Part shown: in pieces, positions 51,101-61,333 of the stretch
How the letters are laid out: the number at the start of each line of letters is the position of its first letter
How positions within the stretch are numbered: position 1 is the stretch's first letter
Source of the DNA: Gorsachius magnificus
Taxonomy: Eukaryota; Chordata; Aves; Pelecaniformes; Ardeidae
Assembly: GCA_034008185.1 (NCBI GenBank)
Contig: CM067081.1
Location: forward strand, 66,516,054 to 66,580,053
DNA length: 64,000 nucleotides
Reading direction: 5' to 3'
Program-made: the position numbers and the translations under genes
Notes under the pieces: generated by a model
Told to the model about the DNA's origin: nothing
What the model saw: only the letters and a program-made list of their open reading frames with translations
Databases searched by the model: none

Positions 51101-54100
51101 TGCAGAAGTCTTGTGCTTTTTCTTCTGTGCATGTAGAGCAGGGAGTACAAAAGGATCCATAAACTCTGCCCGAGAGATTAATAGCACTGAGTACACTTGT
51201 GTGTCCACTGGTCTGGCTGCCCACCTGGTTCATGCACCCGTGGGGTAAGAGCAGATGTTTAGTTTGAATGGTGGCATTTCTAATTAATACTTCATTTCCT
51301 ATAAAGGCCAGAAGAAGGTTTTAATTAACTATGGAGATCAAATTTAAATGAACACTACAAATGGAAAATTGTGTGTGTGTATACCTGTGTCTGTATCTCT
51401 GTGTATTTACACAGTATATTTAACCCTGTTTCCTTACGTAATGAAACAAGAAACTTCCTTGCTCCTCTCTTTCCTTCCCCTTCTGCTTTCACTTGGAAAT
51501 TTTGGTTCAGTCAAGAAATGCAACCATTTTGTCTTCAAAATTAGTGAGTTCACTTACTTACTACCCAGGACGAAAAAGTCACAGAGATACTGGAATCTGA
51601 AACACTGCTACGAATAGACACTTAATACACAAGAATCCTGTACTTCTCAGCTATTTATTCAGCTAGCTGGGAGTGTGCTTAGAAATAAGGAATCAGCTTC
51701 ACTTAAAATCCACTAGCCATAGCAGAGTAGCAAACCATTTTACAGCAATGACTGTGCATATTCACACCGAAGGGCCTCATCTGACATATTACTCTCATGC
51801 CATACTCCAGGCCTGCGGTCTTCCAACAAATTTTCAGACATTCAGAAGAGTGTCAGATGAAAGCTGCTGGGGAGGATTCACAGGTATTGCATAAACTGGA
51901 CCTTAAAAGGTCAGTTTAGAGTAGTTGCTAAAAAAACCAGACCTCCCAAACCTCCTGTGAGGTAGATGCTCTACATCTCTTTTCAGCGGAGTGGGATCCA
52001 TTACCTTGTACCACCAAGCAGATGCCTGCAGGTGTGAGCTCCCAGAAACAAGTTTCTTTTTCATACATGAGGGAGATTTTTTGTAGGAAAGCTGGACTGG
52101 CTCCCTAAGGAGAGAAAAGCTCATAGGTCTCCTTATCAACCTGCCTCAAGCTCCTGCTTCCAGTGGTTCCCACAGTTAGGGCATGGCTGATATAAAAGCC
52201 AAAGTGGGTTCCTCTCATGTATGGTGTGCCACAGTGTGGTTGTTGGTCTGGCAGAGTTAGAGGAACTGGGAGTTTGTGGAGAAAAGAGCAAGAATCTCTT
52301 CAGCTTGAAATACAGAATGAGGGTTTAAAAGTCCATGCCTTGGGCCTGCAACAAGACCTGCTCAATTCTAGCTTAACCCCGCCATTACAAATATTCATCC
52401 TTCCCCAAACCATGCTTGTTTAATAACTGGGCTTGAACTTAGGCCCTGTAAAAGTAAGCACAAGCCACAGCTTGATGGAAGGCTCCATGCTGACAGGTGT
52501 AACAAGGGCATGTTATTAATGTTACTGTCATCAGTCTAGATGCCAAACTCCAACCTTGCTTGCTCTTTCCCTTGAAAATATCTGCAGAGGAAGTATTGAA
52601 AGCAAAGAATGAAGCACTCTTTCCTGCAATATCCCTCCTGTTGCATTTGTCCAAGGCTTCCAAAGCCTCAGCCCTCTCCTTCTTCCCCCTTGACTGACAA
52701 GCTGCATCTATACCTCAGCTGTGCAATCTAGTAACATGTGCTGAGCACACCTTCAGTACTGGCAGCCTGTTATGAGCTCCTCCCTTTGGAGAGTGAGAGG
52801 TCTGCAGCCCAGCATGGTGGTGGGTACCAGAGGGTATATATCTGAATTTAGCACAGTCACAGATTTCCTGAGACTTTGAGTTCTGACCTTGGCAGTGCGA
52901 AGCCATGTTGAGGGAGCCCTGGCCTTGGGCCTCCCACCAAGCATCCCATCATCTTCCCATGATGTGAATAGCTGAGGCCCTCGCAGCTTCATATATACTC
53001 CCAGGCAGTTTCTCAGCAATGCCTCCACCAAACCCAAAATCATAGAGGTATGAACTGGAGGCAAACAAGGAACAGCAGAGCATCAGACCTGATTATCACT
53101 CATGCCTCTGCATTTCATGCCATGAACCCAGACAACCAGGTCAGTCAGGCAGGCATCTGACAGCATCATGGTTGAAGGAGCAATAGCATGAGGAATGTAA
53201 GGGAGAGAAACTGTAGCTCTGTCTGCCCTGAGGTGTGGAGGGGTAGGAAAACACAGCCAAGCAAGCTGTAATCCAGCTACTCAACTGCAAACAGCAGTGA
53301 AGGCTTAGCAGCATGAACCCAGTGATGCTGTGACTTTACCACCACCACCACGAACTACGAGATTAAAGCAAAGTACATCAACGTAAGAAGCCTGGGCATG
53401 GTCCAGTCATTCCTCTGGCATGAGCCCCACATGGAGAAAGAGCCCTTTGTAGAGGCTAGAATGGTTTAGGGAAATACCTACCCCTTGCACCACTTCTAGA
53501 GAGAGAGAGATTTGTCCCAGGCCTGACTCAGTGCTCCTAGTTAGTGAGCACGGCTGCAACAATTCCCACCCCATTTTGGAGCATGTCCTCCTTTCTATCC
53601 CAGGACCTGCAAAGGCTTTGCCATAGGAAAAAGCCCGAGGGAACAGGTAAGTCCTCTGATCAAAATAGTCCTCTGATCATCTGTCAGCTGTCCATCAACT
53701 GGGTCCCGCATCTTTGCTCACATCCAGCTGACCGGGCGGTGCTTTGTCTTTCCGTGTTGCTGATGGAGCGCCCTGTGGGACTTCATACAGGAACTGTGGC
53801 GAGACCTGAGGCTATCAAAAAGTTGAGTTGATAAATAATTCAGCTAGTCAACTTTCCCACCAGAGGCAAGATTTGTCTCCTTTTGCAGCTGGTCTTGCAA
53901 ATTCTAGTCGTTAGGAAATGAAAGACATGAGGAAAATCTGCTGAGCTAAATGGTTTTGTCATTGCTCCCCCCCCAACTTTAACTTAGGTTGCTGTGGTGA
54001 CTGAAATAGTTGCCCTGGCTTGGATAGGCCAGCACTACATAAACCCTACAATCTTGTAAGAGTTAAACCTATGAGCTATAGACATACAACATAAAATATT

Positions 54101-54279
54101 GCATGTCACTTTTGTAGGGCTGCTCACGCTTTCCCTATCAGGAGAAGAAAGGCTTTGCAAAGTTTACTCCCCACCCCCACTGTTTCCCCTCAAAACTTTG
54201 TTCTGTTGAAAATTGGGGGTCTCAGCCATACAGGTTTACTCTTGCAAAATCTGCTTTTCAGCAATCAAATTTCGTACAA
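42181..54279. other. Long gene-poor interval
   Basis: No gene, RNA gene or confident repeat was found across this stretch. Minor structure includes a duplicated ATCTATGCGATGGGA motif (46431 and 46530) and a 17-base-period tandem AGTCCTCTGATCA at 53650 and 53667. The block at about 47510-47771 has TG...CA ends but no target duplication. Confidence 0.5.
46431..46547 (+). repeat. Pair of ATCTATGCGATGGGA direct repeats 99 bp apart
   Basis: The 15-base motif is exact at 46431-46445 and 46530-46544, each followed by G-rich DNA (AGGGT or GGGT). The intervening sequence is not repeated. Confidence 0.85.
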
Positions 54280-54535
54280 AGAAAGAGAGGTGAATATTAC
54301 TGAGCGCGCCATTAGGGATCCGGGATTTTACAGCCTTCAGAGCAACATTTCCACGCAGCGTAAATTTGTTTGGAAAATAAGTCCATCTTTTGTTTGAAGC
54401 AGTTAATTACCTTGCTCGAAGAACCAAACGAAATAAAAGATTTATGGATCCCTCTTTCTCATAGCGAAGGAGAAAGTGATCTGTTTGCAGGAGTTATATT
54501 TTCAGGCACTTTGCTGAGGCACCCCAACCCCCCTC
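54280..54535. promoter_or_regulatory. Candidate conserved non-coding element
   Basis: AT-rich DNA with preserved CG dinucleotides (TGAGCGCGCCATTAGG, GATCCGGG, CCACGCAGCG, GCTCGAAG, AAACGAAAT, TAGCGAAGG). It has homeodomain-like CCATTAGG and CAGTTAATTACC, and an AATAAAAGATTTATGG segment. The contrast with flanking CpG-poor DNA is strong. Constraint is inferred. Confidence 0.4.
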
Positions 54536-54764
54536 GGTTGCTGACTGTAAAATAAGAAAACTATTACCCAGCTGGGGTAACAATAGGCTCCCACAGTGCT
54601 TTTCTGCTCAGCCCGCAGCTGCCAGTGAAAGTGGAAACTACAGCAGCAGGATAACATTCTTTTCTTACAGCCTGTTTCTATGGGCAAGGAGCCCTCCCAC
54701 TGCTTCAATGTATTTTCTATGCAAAACTGTAGAAGAAGTGACATTTTAAAAGTTTTGACCTTTG
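54536..54764. other. Short non-coding stretch
   Basis: Nothing recognisable. Confidence 0.4.
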
Positions 54765-54816
54765 TTTTTTTTTTTTTTTTCCCTTTTCTCCCCCCCCCCC
54801 CCCTTTTTTTTTTTTT
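54765..54816. repeat. Polypyrimidine T16/C14/T13 block
   Basis: This is a pure pyrimidine strand of about 52 bases made of T16, CCC, TTTT, CTC-run and T13. The homopolymer lengths are likely unreliable. Confidence 0.92.
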
Positions 54817-57454
54817 GCATGAACCAAAGCATACATTTTTTAAACCTTCTGGCAGGGTGTGTGTTAGGAACAGTGATAGCCATTACTATAATAATAAAAT
54901 GTTTCCAAATTTGAAAATTCTATATTGAGTATAGTGTACTGGTAACCTTTGTGCAGAAAAAGATAGTGATGAGAGGTACTCTTCTGGTTATTGTCACAGG
55001 CAAACAGATGACTGTGGCAGATCTCACACACCTTTGCAAAACAGTGTCTTTGAATGCCACATTTTCATTTCGTATTTTAAGGCTAAAATTTTAAAGGATT
55101 TTGCAGGCAAAGATTTTTTTTCCCATCACTCTGCAGGAAAAAAAAACCACATTAGCCAATTTTATTAAAATCGCCTTTTAAAAAAAGTGTTTACAAGACA
55201 AAAATCATTGGACAGAATAATGTTAGTGAACAATAGTGAATTAGCTACGTATACATGTATCCAAATTATATGGATCTAATTTGATAAGGAATTGGCATAG
55301 TTCCCAATTAGATTACAAATACAACAACAGAAAAAGATCACCCTACTGGTTAACACATAAAATAACACACTAAATCCCAGGAAATGATAAAGGATGTTAG
55401 AAATGTAAAACATATTTTCCCAAACACAAGCAAAATAAATGAAAACTGCTCAAGCAAGGCAGGGAGGGGGAAGGGATGCCCATGAGTCATTGAAGTGAAT
55501 GCAGATTCCAAAACCAAGCCTGGCAGGTTAACCCATGTGAGGGTCTTCCATTCACTACTGATTCCTTCTGCTAGCTACCACCACTAGCTATCGCCAGCTC
55601 ACCCTCATGTTCACCAAGGGCAATGGCCTGCTGTGGGTCCATCTAGGCATCTATCTCTCCAGGTCTACCGTGCGTTCTTTTCATACCCAACCCTCTCCCC
55701 TCCACACGTTGAAATCAATGGAAATCTGTCTGATGCAAATGATGACAAATAGGCCGGTAGGGCAGCAGTGTTCTGAAATAATCAGGTTTAAAAATTTTTT
55801 TTAAATTCAGTAGGACTTAGAGGAGAAAGTAGAAAAAAGTTTTACACTGGTGGCTCCACTGGTGGATTGATAAAGACCTATAAAGACTTCTTGGTAACCT
55901 GAGTCCTCCATCAGAACAAGATAAAATCATCTCTCACTCTACAACATACACACTGTAACCAAATCCATCATTACCAAACTACATCATTCATCATGAGGCA
56001 ACAATCTACTATAAATTACAATGGGTCCATTAAAAGATCGTGAAACCTAACAAAAAAAAGCAAAAGCAAAAAAAAAGAAAAAAAGTGCTCCCGGGAGGGT
56101 CTGTGTCAAGTCAGAAAATTCTTTCAAGTCCCCTCAATCTGTGCCTGAGACACTATAAACTCTCAGGGCACCCCTTGAATTTCACAAACTGTACATGACT
56201 TTCCCAGGTAAATGGGGCAAAGGAAGTCCTCGTTTCTACCCAAACTGTCTGGTTTTTGTTTCCCTGGGCAGAATGTCTCCCATAGGTTTTCAAACCTGAA
56301 GTTGCTCTTTCTGGTCTGTGAATCAACAGCTTAAAAAAAATATTCAGAAATGTTTTCATGGCAAGTCTGCCAGCAGGGACTCGGGGATCCGCAGCAGTTT
56401 TGGGGAAGCCACCAGGCTATCTGCACCTTTCCTGAGGGCTCCTCCTGGGTTGGGGCACAGGGCTCTGGAGGAGCTGCCAAGCCAGACCCTGCACCCACTG
56501 AAGGTCTCTTCCTTGGGGGTGCAACCAAGTCAAACCAAGTTATCATTTTGAAAGTGCATCTCTCGTCATCCGCTGTATTAATAGTTATTTGCGTGCTATT
56601 TCCTGGTTTCTTTGCTGCGATATGTGGGTGCAGGCAGAAGAATTCTAAAGGATTTTTAGGCTGATAGTACTTCCATTATTCAGGACAATGCGCTATCCAA
56701 GGCAGGCAGCTATTTGGGATAAATAGCATATCCCCATTTGTCCAAAATAGCCAAATGTCTGGCATGAGTCATGCCAAACAGGCAGCTGCTCGGCAGGAGT
56801 GTCGTACTGGCATACTAAAAAGCAGAAGATATTGGAGGGGGCAGAGAGAGCTAAAGGTGGCACCAGGGTATAGTGGCAGAGGGTCTGTGGGGTCAGTAAT
56901 ACACAGCTATCACACTCATTAAAACGGTCAGACGATGCCATCATAAATGTCAGTATTTGCCTGCAGTTTGCACACAACAGTTTCCAAGACACCACTCATC
57001 TCCTCAGTACTTAAACAAGGCAATAAACGAGCATCTTTGAGGCCGCTGTGTGGGAGGTGGTGGCAAGTATTACCTCTGGAGCACACATATTGCAAGCACA
57101 ATGTCACTGCCAGAGAAACACACTGGGCACGGACGGGAAAGACTTGAGAAACAATTTCTTTAGTAAGGGTGCTGCTGTGGGATTTGCACGGCACAGGGTA
57201 TTTCCTCAGCTGTCTGAGATGGCTTCCTGAGAAGCAATGGTGTTCAGAAGGAGCAGGATGGGTGTCGCAGGGAGGTACATGAATGAATTTCCAGGCGAGT
57301 AAAGGTATCTGTGTTCTCAGCTGGCTGCCAGGTAAAGCCATGTACGCGCAGACTTGTGAGCACCGTGTGCATCCATGCTGCTGGTCCTTTCCAGGCTATA
57401 AAGTCCTTTCCTCCCTCAGCATTGCATGAGTACTAATGATTTAAACTGCAGACA
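54817..57454. other. Non-coding interval
   Basis: AT-rich DNA without genes. It contains an AP-1-centred dyad at 56760-56776, listed separately. Confidence 0.5.
56760..56776. promoter_or_regulatory. Perfect 17-bp dyad centred on AP-1 site
   Basis: TGGCATGAGTCATGCCA is a perfect palindrome around one central G. Its core ATGAGTCAT (56764-56772) is the preferred AP-1 binding site. A nearby CTATTTGGGATAAATAG (56710-56726) adds a second short inverted repeat. Function is inferred. Confidence 0.5.
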
Positions 57455-57580
57455 CTCCTGCGAAGTAGGTAATGAACTTCATTTTACAGAGAGAGAAACC
57501 AAAGCCCTAAAATTTGTGCCATACCCAATACTGCAAAGGAAACATGGAGCAAGATCTTGAATGGAACCTGCTCCTGAGAA
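57455..57580 (+). mobile_element. MIR-like SINE remnant
   Basis: CTGCGAAGTAGGTAATGAAC and CATTTTACAGAGAGAGAAACC follow the central part of the ancient MIR SINE (GAGGTAGGTACTATTAT, then CATTTTACAGATGAGGAAAC). Further downstream a weak match to the body continues. MIRs are rare in birds; the ends are approximate. Confidence 0.5.
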
Positions 57581-58817
57581 GTGGTCTTCTGCTACAAGAA
57601 CATCCTTTGTCACATTCACTACAATGCCCACTCAGCAGGTGCTGTTTCAAATGCAGCGTCTCGGCCATCTACTTTTCTTTTAAAATAAATGAAAACAGTC
57701 CCTGGCATGTAGTAAACCGCTTGCCAAACTTAGGAATTCTTTAGCTTACATTATCTTTAGCACATTTAAGTGCCAAAAACCTAAAAAATGAAACTGGGTA
57801 AATGTGTAGTTAGTCATGCTTGTAAAAATGTCAACGCTGTCAAAAATATTTGTGTGAAAATCATAAACAAAATCTGCTGCCATGAGAAGTTATTTGGTTC
57901 TTAATTATGGGACAAAATGACTTCTTTTTCACGAAGGCTTAAAAAAAAAAGAGAGCTAACGCTGTGATGGAAATATTGGCACAAACTTGACTCAGCTGCT
58001 TCCCTGGGGTAATAAAGTTGCTCCCAGAAAGAAGAGGATTATAATCTTCACAGAATACCTTAAAAATCCAGCTAGTATGCCAGGCTATCTTAGCAGGTTC
58101 CTAATAGGATGTGCAATCCTGCACCATTAAGTATGTTTGGAAGGGTTCAGGTACTTAAAGGCAAGAGAGTGTTGGCTAGTAGTCCTTTAATTGGCATTTT
58201 TGAGTGGATTTCTTGAACAGCAACTCTCAGATTTGCACAGTTGCTTGCAGAGGCTGGATAAGCATATTTTATAACCCCCCAAAATAAACAAAAGCAGTAG
58301 GTCACCAGACCAAATCATGCAGGTCAGTGGAGAGGAATACCTATAGCTATCTTGAGGCTTGTGTTCGTTGACCTATGGGAACGGTTGGTGGTCTCACTCC
58401 ATTTCTGAAGGACAGATGTCCTCACCCACACGCTACCACAGGTGGCAACGCTGTGGTCAGCAGACCCCATGGGCACATCCCAGGAATGAGCCCCTGCGGA
58501 GGGGGTTCACTGGGGCCAGGTACACTGGCAGGGCCATTGAAGAAGTTGTCCTATTTTCCCCCTCTCTTCTTTGCAACTTTATAAAAGCAAATTCATACTC
58601 TTACAAGTTGTGGTTTATTGGGAAACTTTCACTGGTAGTAAAGTTGCAGGGAGTGGAAGTGAGCATTTCATGGTATGGCCATCCAGGGACTTAATTTCCA
58701 ACCCATGCAGTGAGTGCAGGCATTGCCATCTTCTCAGAACAGAATCATATATGTCTGTGCATGCTTGTAAAGTGTAAGACTCAGGAAACCAATATTGAAA
58801 TGGAGAGCCAAGGTGTT
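57581..58817. other. Non-coding interval
   Basis: No gene or confident repeat was recognised. Confidence 0.5.
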
Positions 58818-59018
58818 TAAGAAATGTTTTATGATGAGAGTGGTAAAACACTGGAACAGGTTGCCCAGGGAGGTGGTAGATGCCCCATCCCTTGCAACAT
58901 TCAAGGCCAGGGCTCTAAGTAGCCTGGTCTAGTTGAAGACGGCCCTGCTTATTGCAGGGGGGTTGACTAGATGACCTTTAAATGTCCCTTCCAATCCAAC
59001 CCATTCTATGATTCTATG
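58818..59018 (+). mobile_element. CR1 LINE 3' end fragment
   Basis: This matches the CR1 terminal segment: AACACTGGAACAGGTTGCCC, GGGAGGTGGTAGATGCCCC and GGGGGTTGACTAGATGACC, ending in ATTCTATGATTCTATG, the characteristic 8-bp 3' repeat of CR1. It is about 200 bases long and 5'-truncated. Confidence 0.93.
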
Positions 59019-61121
59019 TTTTCTCTTGCCCTGAACTGAAAATACAACTTAGTAAAGTTAGTGTCCAACTGTACTGATATGGTCCTACTCAGCAGTGATC
59101 AGGTTTCTCAAGAGTTTGGAGAAATGGCACTGAAAGGTCTGTCACGACGTGGCACAAACCAAGTTACTAGTGAGAAGCAACTTCCAAAAAGGACCACAGC
59201 AACTGAAGCAACATTTCGTGCTGAGCTCTATGTTCCAAGGCCTCTTACTGAACTGGTTTCCCATCCCTTAATATCCCCAGGAGCTCAGTACTGATGTGTT
59301 ATATTGCAAATCTAAAAGATTTCTTGGAACAGAACAAAGATTCATAAAATTCATCTTTTATTACTCCATTTCATGTCTCTCTCTTGTTATCTTCCCTCCT
59401 CATAGAATTTCAGATTACTGCTTGAAAAGGTAAGGGAAAACAATCTTATATTAATACTCACTAGATTTATTCATGGGGGTTTGTGTTATCCTATTTTATA
59501 ATTGAAAATATCTACATGGGATCGAGATACAATCAAAACTCAAGAGAAAAGTAACATTTTTCATATCACAAAAGGGATAAAACCCGAAGCAGAAAAATGT
59601 GACATTATATGAACAAAGACCATGTTATGTTGGCTCATTTCAATCATGTCTACCTTCATTCCTCCAAACAACTCCACTGAGACAGTGCTGGTACCTCTTT
59701 CTTGCTATCACCATGAAAACAAACTTTTGCTGGAAGAAAAAAAAGTGAGGCTCTCCTATGCCCTGTCTTTAATGCTTACTTTTCATCAGATAGAGGAACT
59801 GGTGAAATATTTCTTGCTTCCTGAAAAAAAGAGGTAGAACAAAAGCTGGATAACTTTGTGCCACTCATTTCTGGTTTGTGCAATGAAAAAGTGACATTGT
59901 TTTAACAATAAATAAGAGCAGATTTGTTACAGTGTTCCGGGACTGTGAGGACTAAGGGAAAGGCAGATCAGGAATAAATGGATTAAAGACAGTCTTCCAA
60001 GCAGGAGGAAAAAATTGCCTGGAGATATTTCAGTGTTAAGCAACACAAGCAGTAGTCTGTGGCCTGCCTTGCACAAGGGGCAGCAGAGAAATGAAAGGAG
60101 CCTTCTACCTCTGGTCAGCCTTGGATGGGGAGAGGGAGGTGTTGAAAATACCTGCTTTCAACACCTCCCTCTGGTCAGGACGTTGGCCCCACTGGTGGCT
60201 CTGCCCATCCTCTGTACCCCAGCGAGTCGGCAGGAGGATGCATTGTCATCAGGCGAGGACAGGAGGTGCAACTTCTGGAATAAGTTTCTGAAATTCTGAA
60301 ATGCCATCTGCTTTCTGGCCTGTTCCTAGAACAGTAGCAAAACATGTTGCCAATGGCTCACTCAAGGGAGGCCCAAGAGACATCGGAATTTTTTCACTTC
60401 TCCTGGGAAACGGGCTCCTCCAAGGCCATCTATTTCCAAGGTCCCTAGAGCACAAAGACAAGCAAAGCAGCTTCTTTTATACAACAAGCAGTGAGAAGTT
60501 TGGCTCAGCCTTGTTGAGAGCATCGTCAAAATTCAAGATAAGTGTGATAAACTGCCAAGGTTTGTTTTCTGCAAACAGGCTCTCAGCTCATTGTCCTCAG
60601 GTTGTTGAGAGGCAGAAGAGGGAAGCAGATATACTCAGCTCTCTGAGGCATCACTTAAATATTTCTACAAAACCTTGCCTCCTTCTGTTAGTTTTTCTGG
60701 AGTCCTCAAAACCTCAGATCTTCTTTTCTTTGCTGCCAATATTTTAGGGTCCAGAAGTTGGGTCCCCTCTACTGCACAGCACAGTATTGCAAACTTTACA
60801 ACTAGTTCACACTGATGCAAAGGCTGAGCAGAGAAGATGTGTGAGACAGGATAATGTGGGTGTGTTTCCTGATAGGAAGGGTCACAGCCATCCCACTAGT
60901 CCATCCAATATCCTGGTGAGCCCAGGAGTAAAGGTCTTGCCCTCATCTTGTCCTGTTCTTCCATTGCTATCCCACTTCCAGACAGGATATCAGAATAGGT
61001 GCCTGGAGATACACTCAGCCTCTTTGGTCGATCTGAGTCCTCCTAATGCAGTTCTTCCAGCGCAATCATGTGCTCCTGGCAAATGCACTTGTCTGCCTCT
61101 TTCCTGATCCTACCGGCAGCT
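59019..61121. other. Non-coding interval
   Basis: No gene is seen. It contains the inverted repeat at 60131-60172, listed separately. Confidence 0.5.
60131..60172. repeat. 17-bp perfect inverted repeat, 8-bp loop
   Basis: AGAGGGAGGTGTTGAAA (60131-60147) and its exact reverse complement (60156-60172) flank ATACCTGC. In addition, CCTCTGGTCAG occurs as a direct repeat at 60108-60118 and 60168-60178, overlapping the second arm. Confidence 0.97.
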
Positions 61122-61333
61122 CAGATCTTCTTCACCGAGAGGGTTGTCAGGCTCTGGAATGGGCTGCCCAGGGAGGTGGTGGAGTCCTCATCCCTGGAGG
61201 TATTTAAAAGAAGGATAGATGAGGTGCTTAGGGACATGGTTTAGTGGTGGGATGGCAGTGCTAGGTTAACGGTTGGACTCGATGATCTTAAAGGTCTTTT
61301 CCAACCGAGGTGCTTCTATGATTCTATGATTCT
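61122..61333 (+). mobile_element. CR1 LINE 3' end fragment, second subtype
   Basis: It runs from TCTTCTTCACCGAGAGGG through TCTGGAATGGGCTGCCCAGG, GGTTGGACTCGATGATCTTA and GGTCTTTTCCAACC to a terminal CTATGATTCTATGATTCT. It differs in sequence from the fragment at 58818, so it comes from another CR1 subfamily. It is 5'-truncated with no coding capacity. Confidence 0.93.
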
